Assembly: GCF_014192225.1 (NCBI RefSeq)
Contig: NZ_JACHXS010000001.1
Coordinates: forward strand, 956,440-1,020,439
Origin: Pseudoduganella umbonata
Lineage (GTDB): Bacteria > Pseudomonadota > Gammaproteobacteria > Burkholderiales > Burkholderiaceae_D
DNA: 64,000 nucleotides
Direction of reading: 5' to 3'
Shown: piece by piece, positions 41,604 through 49,361 of the stretch
Layout of the letters: every line of letters starts with the position of its first letter
Numbering within the stretch: the stretch's first letter is position 1
The notes under the pieces: generated by a model
Told to the model about the DNA's origin: nothing
Seen by the model: the letters and a program-made list of their open reading frames with translations, nothing else
The model's database searches: none
Translations under genes and position numbers: made by a program

Positions 41604-43094
41604 GTGGACTGCACTGCTATATTGACTGATGCGCCGCAAGGATTGCACGCGGCTACGGTCTTCGCGCATGAGGTGGCCATGGCGTTGTCGATCTGGATGC
41701 AGGCGCTGGGCCAGGGCGGTGCAAAAGCCGTTCCGGCACTGCGCGCGGCGCTCGGCAATGCGGGGGTGGCCGTGCGGGATGCCGGCGCCGCTCTATCGGC
41801 ATCGAAATCGGCATCGATCTCTGCCTCGTCTTCAACTTCAACGTGCACCAGCGGCTTCGGCGTCGTGCTGTGCGGCGCGTGCGATGGCACGGTGCTGCAA
41901 ACCATCCAGGACCTCGCGCTTCATGCGGCCGTGCTCGCCATCGACTGTACGGCCGAGCCGCTGCCGTCGGACACGATGTGGGCGCTGCTCGACGCGGGCG
42001 CGACCGACCTGTTGCCATGGTCTGGCGCCGAGCTGTGCGCGCAACAGGTGGCCGCGCGCCTGCAGCGCTGGGATGCCTTGCAGACACTGATGGCGTCGAA
42101 TGCCGTGCAGGGCTGCCTGGTCGGCTGCAGCGCGGCGTGGCGTGCGCTGGTGCAGGGCGTCGTCGAGGTGGCCGCCTTCACGCAGTCGCCCGTGCTGATC
42201 ACCGGCGAAACGGGCACCGGCAAGGACCTGATCGCCCAGCTGATCCACCGGCTGTCGGGCACGCCCGGCGAGCTCACCGTGCTCGACTGCACCACGCTGT
42301 CGCCCGAACTGGCCGGCTCCGAGCTGTTCGGCCATGAACGGGGGGCGTTTACCGGCGCCGTCAACGCGCGCGACGGCGCTTTCGCGCTGGCCGACGGCGG
42401 CATCCTGTTCCTCGACGAGGTCGGCGAACTGCCGCTGTCGCTCCAGGCTCAACTGCTGCGCGTGATCCAGGAAGGCAAGTTCAAGCGGGTCGGCAGCAAC
42501 CAGTGGCAGCCGACCCGGTTCCGGCTGGTGTGTGCCACCAATCGCGACCTGGAAGCCGATATCGCCACCGGCGCCTTTCGTGCCGACCTGTATTACCGGA
42601 TCGCCGCCTGGCGCTGCCGTCCGCCGCCGCTGCGCGAGCGCCAGGCCGACATCCTGCCGCTGGTCGACCATTTCCTGCGCCAGTTCGACCCGAAGGGCCA
42701 GGGCTGCCGGCTCGACGGCGCGGTGCGCGACTACCTGCTGACGCGCGACTACAAGGGCAATGTGCGCGACCTGCGCCAGACCGTGGCGCGCATCTGGTAC
42801 CGGCACACCGGCCCCGGCCCGATCACGATCGGCGACGTGCCGCCGGACGAACGGCTGCACCACGCCCCCGCCTGGCCCGATGCGCCGTTTCGCGACGCCA
42901 TCCGCCATGCCGTCGACCGTGGCATGTCGCTGGCGCGGATCGGGCAAGCCGCCGCCGATACCGCCATCCAGCTCGTGCTCGAGCAGGAGGACGACAACAA
43001 CCAGCGCGCTGCCCAGCGGCTGGGGGTCACGGACCGCGCGCTGCAGATTCGCAGGAAGGCGGCGCGCGAGGTGGACGCCGGTAGCGGGCTGTGA
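41604..43094 (+). CDS. Sigma-54-dependent transcriptional activator (bEBP)
   Basis: A 496-residue enhancer-binding protein. The N-terminal ~160 residues include a receiver-like stretch (VLAIDCTAEPLPSD, LLDAGATDLLPW) interrupted by a Ser/Thr/Ala-rich linker at 65-83. The AAA+ domain has Walker A GETGTGKD (201-208), the sigma-54 contact motif GAFTGA (247-252) and Walker B GILFLDE. The C-terminal Fis-type helix-turn-helix includes NNQRAAQRLGVTDRALQIRRK. The start is uncertain: GTG at 41604 gives the full frame, and ATG at 41679 is an alternative. It converges on the nine-gene operon ending at 43122, whose promoter carries a sigma-54 site, so it is the probable activator. Confidence 0.88.
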   Translation: MDCTAILTDAPQGLHAATVFAHEVAMALSIWMQALGQGGAKAVPALRAALGNAGVAVRDAGAALSASKSASISASSSTSTCTSGFGVVLCGACDGTVLQTIQDLALHAAVLAIDCTAEPLPSDTMWALLDAGATDLLPWSGAELCAQQVAARLQRWDALQTLMASNAVQGCLVGCSAAWRALVQGVVEVAAFTQSPVLITGETGTGKDLIAQLIHRLSGTPGELTVLDCTTLSPELAGSELFGHERGAFTGAVNARDGAFALADGGILFLDEVGELPLSLQAQLLRVIQEGKFKRVGSNQWQPTRFRLVCATNRDLEADIATGAFRADLYYRIAAWRCRPPPLRERQADILPLVDHFLRQFDPKGQGCRLDGAVRDYLLTRDYKGNVRDLRQTVARIWYRHTGPGPITIGDVPPDERLHHAPAWPDAPFRDAIRHAVDRGMSLARIGQAAADTAIQLVLEQEDDNNQRAAQRLGVTDRALQIRRKAAREVDAGSGL

Positions 43095-43121
43095 ACCCGG
43101 CGGTTCCATCGATGATCCATG

Positions 43122-43688
43122 CTACAGGAACTGCGATGCGGTGAATGCTACCGGCAGTTCGTTGAGGATGTTGCTCAGCACGCCACTTGGGCGGGCCCGT
43201 ACATGCAGCTCCTTTTCGCATGCCCTGCGCTCGTCCGGCGTCAGGTGGGGCGCCACCCAGATGAACACCGGATAACGCGCCAGGTCCAGCCCGAACGCGT
43301 TGCCGCAGCGGCGGTGCTGCATCAGCCGCTGGCGCAGGTTGCCGCTTTCGCCGCTGTACGCCCGCGACGGCGATCCGGGCGGGAACTGGATGATGTACAG
43401 GCCGCAATAAGGTCCCTGCCCGGGTGCCGAATACAACAGCCGGTCCATCTGGTCGAGGGTACCGATGTAGACATAGGACGCCATCGCGCCGGCGACCGGC
43501 GTGCGCAACTGGGCGGCGATGGCCGGGTCCAGCGGCGGGCCGCCCGGGTGACCGGTCAGGAAGCGGCTGCCTATGGTCTTGCGCTGCCGGCACACCGGCG
43601 GCGGGCTGGCGCCCCTGCCGCGCAATGCCTCGTCCTCCTGCTCCCCTTCAAGCACGGGGAAATCGAGCGTTTCAAAGTACGCGTTCAT
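43122..43688 (-). CDS. GIY-YIG-like protein, 188 residues
   Basis: Last gene of the sigma-54 operon. The C-terminal half matches a GIY-YIG nuclease-like fold: GLYIIQF (96-102), then RAYSGESGNLRQRLMQH (109-125) with the Tyr-x-Gly, conserved Arg and His, a Glu around 158-160, and Asn173 in GVLSNILNE. These are the positions normally used in catalysis. It opens with NAYFETLDF, a motif shared with two other proteins of the operon. It begins inside the amidohydrolase gene (17-base overlap). No DNA-binding domain is evident. It could be a nuclease, but an inactive structural role is possible. Confidence 0.7.
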   Translation of the reverse strand: MNAYFETLDFPVLEGEQEDEALRGRGASPPPVCRQRKTIGSRFLTGHPGGPPLDPAIAAQLRTPVAGAMASYVYIGTLDQMDRLLYSAPGQGPYCGLYIIQFPPGSPSRAYSGESGNLRQRLMQHRRCGNAFGLDLARYPVFIWVAPHLTPDERRACEKELHVRARPSGVLSNILNELPVAFTASQFL

Positions 43689-44496
43689 GGCGATCCTTAC
43701 CTTTCGATGATGGTATGGCCTGCGGCTGCGCATCCGTGGCCGCGCCCCTGGGCGGCGGCGCATCGGCAGGCGCGAGGCCGGCCAGGCGCAGGAAATTGTT
43801 GCCCAGGATTAGCGCCTCGTCTTCCTTCTTCAGCCCCAGCAGCCGCACCTTGTGCAGTTCCAGCCCAGGGTGCAGCCACGGCCCGTCCGATCCGAACAGC
43901 ACCTTGTGCGGCCCGGCGCGGCGTACGGCGTCGCACAGCAGGTCGAAGCGCCGGATGCCGGAGGTGTCCGTATAAATGTTCGGATGCCGCACCAGGTGGT
44001 CGATCAGCGAGAGCTGCGCCGACCACTGGTCGCCGAAGCTGCCCAGGTGCGGCAGGATGAAATCGACGTCCGGGTACTGCGTGGCCAGCAGTTCGGCCAC
44101 GTGCACGTCGCCCATCGGGTCGTACAGCACGGGAATGCCGAAGGTGCGCGCGGCCTCGCAGATCTCGCCGCTGATCGGCGCGTCGTGCCGGTGCACCTTG
44201 ATGCCGACAAAGCCGTACTCTTCCACGGCCGTCCTCACCATCGTGCCGATGCGGCCCCGGTCGCGCGCCGCGTGGACGAAGGCCAGGCCGTAGTAGCGTT
44301 CCGGCTGCGCCGCGACGAGCTCCGCCACGGCCGCGTTGGCACGCGCGTAGTCGGAGTGGAACGCGGCCAGCAGCACGGTGCGGTCGATGCCGGCCGCCGC
44401 CGCGCGGCGGGAATAGCGCGCCAGTGCCAGGTCGCTGTCCCACGGCCCCGTGAGCCCGTCGCCGGGGCCGGCGTGGCAATGGCAGTCGATGATCAT
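43672..44496 (-). CDS. Amidohydrolase-2 family metal-dependent hydrolase
   Basis: A 274-residue TIM-barrel hydrolase of the amidohydrolase-related (COG2159) family. Metal-site features are DCHCHAG (His6, His8), GIKVHRHD, LPHLGSFGD and the conserved Asp in VLFGSDGPW. Relatives include decarboxylases such as ACMSD and 2,6-dihydroxybenzoate decarboxylase as well as hydrolases, so the reaction is open. The ATG lies 10 bases after the 215-residue gene's stop, and its end overlaps the GIY-YIG gene. Tight packing argues for a shared job with the operon's other products. Confidence 0.82.
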   Translation of the reverse strand: MIIDCHCHAGPGDGLTGPWDSDLALARYSRRAAAAGIDRTVLLAAFHSDYARANAAVAELVAAQPERYYGLAFVHAARDRGRIGTMVRTAVEEYGFVGIKVHRHDAPISGEICEAARTFGIPVLYDPMGDVHVAELLATQYPDVDFILPHLGSFGDQWSAQLSLIDHLVRHPNIYTDTSGIRRFDLLCDAVRRAGPHKVLFGSDGPWLHPGLELHKVRLLGLKKEDEALILGNNFLRLAGLAPADAPPPRGAATDAQPQAIPSSKGKDRHERVL

Positions 44497-44506
44497 GGCG
44501 CACCGC

Positions 44507-45154
44507 CTAGACCCGCGCCGACGGCACGTGCTGGCGCATTGCCGCCAGCAGGGCGTCGCGCACGGCGGCCGGGCTGCCGTCGCCATCGACGGCGTTTTGC
44601 GCCGCGCTGCCGGCAATGCGCACGAAGCGGCGCGCCATCTCCAGTTCGGCCTGCTCCGGATCCATGCCTTCCGCTTCCATTTCCAGCGCACTGGCCAGCG
44701 CGGAACCGGCCGCCTTGCCGATCATCGTGCCCACGCCGGGGATCGGGATCATCGAGCCCAGCGCGCCGCCGACGAACGGCAGCGCCGTCTTGGCGACCCC
44801 TTTCAGCACGCCGCCCAGCGGCTTGACCACCTTGCCGACCACCGAGCCCACCTTCTTGATGCCCTTCCACGCCTTCTTGAACAGGCCGCCGAGGAACTGG
44901 TCCAGCTCCTCCTCGCTGGCGACCGACAGCAATTCCATCGCCAGTTCCATTTCCTCGACTTCCGAGAACGGCCCTTCGAACTCGCCGAAGCCGCCGCTCT
45001 CACTGCTGAACTCGGCGCCGAACTCTGCGCTGAACTCCGACCGGTATCCGCCGTTGAGCCCACCACCGAAGCCGGCCGAAAATGGCAGGACCTCGAACTC
45101 CCCCTGGCCGCGGCATTTGCCGCAGGTGCCACAGCTGCATTGTGATCCACTCAT
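44507..45154 (-). CDS. Glycine-zipper protein with ELxxELL module, 215 residues (paralogue A)
   Basis: Not a named family. Residues 6-14 form a CxCxxCxxC cluster that could bind metal. FEVLPF at 20-25 matches the N-termini of the two GIY-YIG proteins. An acidic, Gly/Phe-rich stretch follows to about residue 65, then the module EMELAMELLSVASEEELDQFL (69-88). Next comes a Gly-rich apolar segment (96-150, GKVVKPLGGVLKGVAK, VGGALGSMIPIPGVGTMIG) resembling glycine zippers of membrane-inserting or self-assembling peptides, and finally LEMARRFVRIAGSAAQ (171-186). Two paralogues (50654 and 51457) share the module and the C-terminal helix. GGGGAG precedes the start. Confidence 0.7.
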   Translation of the reverse strand: MSGSQCSCGTCGKCRGQGEFEVLPFSAGFGGGLNGGYRSEFSAEFGAEFSSESGGFGEFEGPFSEVEEMELAMELLSVASEEELDQFLGGLFKKAWKGIKKVGSVVGKVVKPLGGVLKGVAKTALPFVGGALGSMIPIPGVGTMIGKAAGSALASALEMEAEGMDPEQAELEMARRFVRIAGSAAQNAVDGDGSPAAVRDALLAAMRQHVPSARV

Positions 45155-45179
45155 GATGTTCTCCCCTGGTTCATGTCCG

Positions 45180-46097
45180 TTACTCCCAGCCCAGCAATTC
45201 CATTTCCAGCTCCGCGTTCTGGTTCGTCAGCACGCCCGGGTGGTGCTTCAGCATCGCCCGGTTGATCGCCATTTCGATGTTGCGGCGCGCCGCTTCCGGC
45301 CGCGCGCTTTCCGCGATGTAGACGTGGTGTCCCGCCACCGGCAGGCCCAGCACCGTCGCTCCCAGGCGGTGCTTGACGAGGCGCTCGTGCAGGTTGCCGG
45401 TCTGGCCGTTGTAGGCCTTCCACGCATTGCCCTTCCTGAACGTGATCAGGTAGAAGCCGGGCTTCCTCGGCAGGACCAGGTTGCGCACGTTGTCGAGGCG
45501 ACCCACGTACCGGAAGGCGGGCGCCGCCGCCGCCATCGAGGCCAGCACGCTGCGCAGCACGCCGGGCATCTCGTCCTGCGTGGCAGCGTCGCCGTCGCCA
45601 TCGCCGCCGTCCGTGGCGGGAAGATCGATCGGCTCGATGGGCGCAGGCGGCTGGTCCTCCGGCGCCGCGGCACCCTGTGCCGGCAGCGGATACCCCATCG
45701 GTTCGCTGACCATCACGCCACCCGGCCAGCCGCCGTAGAACGGGCCCCAGTAAGGCCCGCGCGGCCAGCGGCCGGCAGGTGGATAGGGACGCGGACCGGG
45801 ACGCGGCCCCGGACCAGGCCTGGGGCGCCCCTGCGGCCGGCCCGGCCGGGCTGCCTGGCCGCGCCCGGGCCGCGGACCGGGTCGGGACCCTGGCCGCGAA
45901 CCCGGCCCGCTGACCGGCCCGCTGACCGGCCGGCCACCGCCCCTGCCGCCGCCCCTGCCGCCTCCCCTACCTCCTCCCCCGCCACCCCGCGACATGCCGC
46001 CCCGCTCTTCCTCCATCTCGTCCTCGCCCAGCCACTCGTCAGCCGTGGCTTCCAGCTCGCCTGCCGCGAACGGCAGCGTTTCGAATTCCTCGTTCAT
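45180..46097 (-). CDS. GIY-YIG-like protein with Gly/Arg/Pro-rich linker, 305 residues
   Basis: Begins MNEEFETLPFAAGELEA (shared FETLPF motif at 5-10), followed by an acidic patch and a disordered linker of Gly-Arg and Pro-Gly-Arg repeats (36-115). A GIY-YIG-like domain fills residues 195-295: GFYLITF (214-220), KAYNGQTGNLHERLVKH (227-243), Glu275 and Asn292. These match the residues in the 188-residue paralogue at 43122. It ends in NAELEMELLGWE, which echoes the ELxxELL module of the glycine-zipper proteins. The start overlaps the PLP enzyme gene stop (ATGA), so translation is coupled. Confidence 0.7.
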   Translation of the reverse strand: MNEEFETLPFAAGELEATADEWLGEDEMEEERGGMSRGGGGGGRGGGRGGGRGGGRPVSGPVSGPGSRPGSRPGPRPGRGQAARPGRPQGRPRPGPGPRPGPRPYPPAGRWPRGPYWGPFYGGWPGGVMVSEPMGYPLPAQGAAAPEDQPPAPIEPIDLPATDGGDGDGDAATQDEMPGVLRSVLASMAAAAPAFRYVGRLDNVRNLVLPRKPGFYLITFRKGNAWKAYNGQTGNLHERLVKHRLGATVLGLPVAGHHVYIAESARPEAARRNIEMAINRAMLKHHPGVLTNQNAELEMELLGWE

Positions 46098-47152
46098 GCC
46101 AGCTCCTTCACGTGATGCCGCAGGGCCTGCGCCGCCCGTGCGATGTCCGCCTTCGTGTGGTCCGCGCGCAGCAGGAACGCCAGCAGCGCGGCGCCACCCC
46201 TGCACTGCGGTACCGCCATGACACCCTCGCGCCGCAGCGCCGCATGGGCCGGTGCCAGGTCCAGCCGGCGCGGCAGCCGTACCGCCTGCACGGGGAACGC
46301 GCCCCCCTCGGCAGCGATGCCGCGCGCCGCCAGCGCGGCGCGGAACTCGCCGATCCGCTGCCGCAGCGTGGCGCGCAATGCGTCGCCGCAGGCCGCGTTC
46401 AAGGCCAGCGCGTGGCGCGCCGCGACGACCGTCGCCACCGCCGGCGGGCTGGCGTGCAGGCGCATGTCGCTGACGGATTCGAAGCGCCGCACCAGCGCGG
46501 TACTGCCTGCCAGTACCGCCAGTGGCACGCCGAATCCCTTCGCCAGCGATGCCCCGACCAGCACCGGTGCACCAGCCAGTCCATGGGCGGCGACCGAGCC
46601 GCCGCCACGCCGGCCCAGCACGCCCAGCGCCTGCGTATCGTCCAGCAGCAGCAGGCCGTCCGCGCGTGCCGCCAGCGCTGCGTAGCGTGCCAGCGGCGGC
46701 GCGTCCGCATGGCCGGGGTAGTAGCCGTCCGCCAGGATCAGCGGCCGGCGGCCCAGGTTCCGTGCCTGCGACACCAGCACGGCGAGCTCCGGCAACGCGC
46801 CGCTGCGAAACACCCGCAGCGGCAGGCCCATGCCGGTGGCGCGTTCGGCGCCCCAGCGCGCCACCGGATACGCCGCCCCATCCACCAGCACCGTGTACGG
46901 CCGGCCCTCGCGCTGACGGCCCAGCATGCCGAACAGGTCCCAGAACAGGTGCAGCGTCGACGGCAGCAGCGTCGCCGCCGCGCATCCTTGCAACTGCGCG
47001 AGCTCGCGTGCCACCGCGCGCGCGCCCGGCACTTCGGCCAGCGCCGCCGGCTTGCCCAGCGTGAGCGCCGGCCAGTCGTCCAGCGTCGCCCGGCCATGCC
47101 GCAGGCCCAGGTACAGGGCGCTGGTGAAATCGGCCGCCGCGTCAGCGCCCAC
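46094..47152 (-). CDS. BioF-like PLP-dependent aminotransferase/oxoamine synthase fold enzyme
   Basis: A 352-residue fold-type I PLP enzyme of the alpha-oxoamine synthase group (BioF/KBL-like). Markers are LILADGYYPGHADAPPL, the cofactor-ring Asp in LLLDDTQALGVLG (168-180) and the Schiff-base Lys205 in VGASLAKGFG. True BioF proteins are about 385 residues with a longer N-terminus; this one starts late. GTG at 47152 was chosen because the frame further upstream overlaps the preceding gene out of phase. Substrate unknown. No biotin genes are nearby, so a biotin role is unlikely. Confidence 0.75.
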   Translation of the reverse strand: MGADAAADFTSALYLGLRHGRATLDDWPALTLGKPAALAEVPGARAVARELAQLQGCAAATLLPSTLHLFWDLFGMLGRQREGRPYTVLVDGAAYPVARWGAERATGMGLPLRVFRSGALPELAVLVSQARNLGRRPLILADGYYPGHADAPPLARYAALAARADGLLLLDDTQALGVLGRRGGGSVAAHGLAGAPVLVGASLAKGFGVPLAVLAGSTALVRRFESVSDMRLHASPPAVATVVAARHALALNAACGDALRATLRQRIGEFRAALAARGIAAEGGAFPVQAVRLPRRLDLAPAHAALRREGVMAVPQCRGGAALLAFLLRADHTKADIARAAQALRHHVKELA

Positions 47153-47159
47153 CGCGCGC

Positions 47160-49340
47160 TCACATCGCCGAGCGCTGTTGCTGCCGGGCCAGGCGCTGGC
47201 GCAGCAGCACCGAAGGCAGCGTCGCTTCCTCGGCCGGGTTGGTCGCATCGACCGACAGGTCGACACCGGTGGCGGCGCGGTAGGCATGGATGTAGCCCTG
47301 CGCCTGCGGCCGCCAGAAGCGCGCCCAGTTGAATGCCTGGGTGGCTTCGTAGACATCGCTCCAGTGGCCGAAGCGGATCGACAGCAGCAACTGCTCGCCG
47401 AAGATCGCCAGATTGCGGAAGTGCATCACGCTGGTATCGCTCCACATCTGCAGCTTCTTCATCGCATCGACCCGGTCCATCCACGGTTCCGGGTAGGCCA
47501 CCATCACGCGTGTGGGCAGGAATTCGCGGAACTCCGGACGCGCCAGCAGCCATTGCTGCATCAGCATCTCGATGCGCGCCGTCGACGGCAGGTCGCCATA
47601 CTGGTTGTGCGCCCCCTGCGACAGGATCAGGTGCACTTCCTTCAGCGCGTTCAGGATCGGGAACGCGTCGGCCTTGACCGTGGTGTCGTCGTCCTGGCGA
47701 TAGAAGGCCGTCAGCAGGCGCAGCAGGTGGTGGAACGCTTCCAGGAACTTCGACCGGCTGTCCGCCGGGCGCATGTTGCGCACCGCCTTGCCGTCCAGCC
47801 GGACACCGTAGTGGTGGTCGTACTCGTAGTTGCGGCGCACCACGGTGAGGCGGTGCTGTTCATCCTGCGTGTAGCCCCACAGCAGGTTGTTCAGCGGGCG
47901 CAGCATATCGATCTCGGTGTTCGCCAGCGGGTCCGACGCCAGCGGCGAGCGCAGGTTCTGGAAGCGCTGCGTGATCACATTCATCGTCTGCACCAGCATG
48001 CCCTCTTCCTGCCAGTAGTTCCAGATCAGTTCGATCAGGCAGGGGTTGGCCAGGCGCTCCTGGATGATGCCGAAGCAGATGTCGGCATTGTGTTCCTGGT
48101 TGTGCGCGATCAGGCGCACGTCGGGCAGCTTGCCGCGGATGACGGCCAGGTACGGCAGCATCGGTGCACCCTCGATCGTCTCCAGGTAGTCGCGCTCGAG
48201 GATCTCCTTCAGGCTGCCCACCGCCGGGATATCGCGCCGGTCCAGGTAGGCATTGTCGCGCTGGTTGTCGAAGGCGAACGGCGACGAGAACACGCCGCAG
48301 TTCACCATCACGAAGGCTTCGGTGGCCGCCTTCAGCACGCGGTACGCATCCGAATCCGTGAACGGCAGCGCGCGCCGGCGCTTCAGGTCGTTGAACGCGG
48401 CCCGGGTCGACTTGAACGGCTCCGAGTCACGATCGACCGTGTCGACCGTCCTGCCGCAAAACAGTTCGTCGAGGAAGTCGCGATAGTGGTTGAACGACAG
48501 CGCTTCCGTGCTGTTGCGGATCAGCGTCCACAGCGCCAGGTCCGGCGTCGCCTCGGTTTCCGTGCGCGACAGGGACACGCCGATGTTGCCGGAAATCGGC
48601 TGCGTCGGCCTTTCCACCGACTCGAATTCCAGTCCCACCGCCAGCGCCGCCCCGGCCGGCCCAGGGCCGGACTTCCGGTGCGATTCCGCGCCGGGTCGGA
48701 TACCGCGCACGGCGAACACCACGTCGGCCAGGAAATCCTGGCGCCCTGGCGCCCGCAACTGGCGGCTGTACGCCATGTCCGAGGTGGCGCCGTGCACGCG
48801 CCAGTCGCCGGCCGGCACCACCGACACCGTACCGACGTCGAACAATTTCCACGGGCTGCCATGGCGCACGATCGCCGTGTTGCCGACCACGGCGTCACCG
48901 TCGTCGGCTACCCTGCCCGGCTGCTGGAAGCGGATCTCGAACACCGGATCGATCGGCAACGCAAAGGCCAGCGTCGGGTCGGCGTTGCCGGTCAGGTCGG
49001 CCGCCAGCACGCGCGTGGTACCCGGCTGCATGTCGAACGGCGTGACGTTGCCGTACACCACCGCGTAGCGTCCCCGCTGCAGGTTGAAGAACTCGACCTC
49101 GCCCTTTTCGCCGGTTTCCTCCGTTGCCCGCCAGTGGAAGATCGATTCCGTCAACCGTTTCTCCTCCATCAGCGCGCCCGGATGCATGTCGAACGGGAAG
49201 TGGTCGGTCTCGATCCAGTACACGTCCACGGTGGCATTGCGCACCGGCACTCCGCTTTTCGCATCGAATACCCTGACTGTCATGCGTCCCAACGTCCCGT
49301 CATTCACGGCCGCGGCCGGTACTACCCTCTTGTTAGCCAT
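47160..49340 (-). CDS. Large protein of unknown function with transthyretin-like N-terminus, 726 residues
   Basis: Function not recognised. Residues 18-130 (TVRVFDAKSGVPVRNATVDVYWIE, GEVEFFNLQRGRYAVVYGNVTPF) look like a carboxypeptidase-regulatory/transthyretin-type beta-sandwich. Residues 140-260 look like a second beta-rich region (EIRFQQPGRV, VSVVPAGDWRVHG). The remaining part is mostly helical, with Trp-, His- and Tyr-rich segments (LIELIWNYWQEEGM, RRNYEYDHHYGVRLDG). There is no signal peptide or membrane helix. ATG at 49340 follows GAGGAG; an in-frame TTG seven codons earlier is less likely. It is the largest product of the sigma-54 operon and may be its scaffold or carrier. Confidence 0.72.
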   Translation of the reverse strand: MANKRVVPAAAVNDGTLGRMTVRVFDAKSGVPVRNATVDVYWIETDHFPFDMHPGALMEEKRLTESIFHWRATEETGEKGEVEFFNLQRGRYAVVYGNVTPFDMQPGTTRVLAADLTGNADPTLAFALPIDPVFEIRFQQPGRVADDGDAVVGNTAIVRHGSPWKLFDVGTVSVVPAGDWRVHGATSDMAYSRQLRAPGRQDFLADVVFAVRGIRPGAESHRKSGPGPAGAALAVGLEFESVERPTQPISGNIGVSLSRTETEATPDLALWTLIRNSTEALSFNHYRDFLDELFCGRTVDTVDRDSEPFKSTRAAFNDLKRRRALPFTDSDAYRVLKAATEAFVMVNCGVFSSPFAFDNQRDNAYLDRRDIPAVGSLKEILERDYLETIEGAPMLPYLAVIRGKLPDVRLIAHNQEHNADICFGIIQERLANPCLIELIWNYWQEEGMLVQTMNVITQRFQNLRSPLASDPLANTEIDMLRPLNNLLWGYTQDEQHRLTVVRRNYEYDHHYGVRLDGKAVRNMRPADSRSKFLEAFHHLLRLLTAFYRQDDDTTVKADAFPILNALKEVHLILSQGAHNQYGDLPSTARIEMLMQQWLLARPEFREFLPTRVMVAYPEPWMDRVDAMKKLQMWSDTSVMHFRNLAIFGEQLLLSIRFGHWSDVYEATQAFNWARFWRPQAQGYIHAYRAATGVDLSVDATNPAEEATLPSVLLRQRLARQQQRSAM

Positions 49341-49361
49341 GTCACTCTCCTCAATGGTCAA

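Noticed and set aside
43122-43688. GIY-YIG protein as a UvrC fragment or homing endonuclease
   Set aside because: No UvrC domains, zinc finger or intron/intein context; it is part of a regular operon and has a paralogue in it.
44507-45154. Glycine-zipper proteins as class II bacteriocins
   Set aside because: They are far longer than bacteriocin precursors, lack a double-glycine leader, and no ABC exporter or immunity gene is nearby.
46094-47152. PLP enzyme as bioF (biotin synthesis)
   Set aside because: No bio genes around it, shorter than BioF, and embedded in an unrelated operon.
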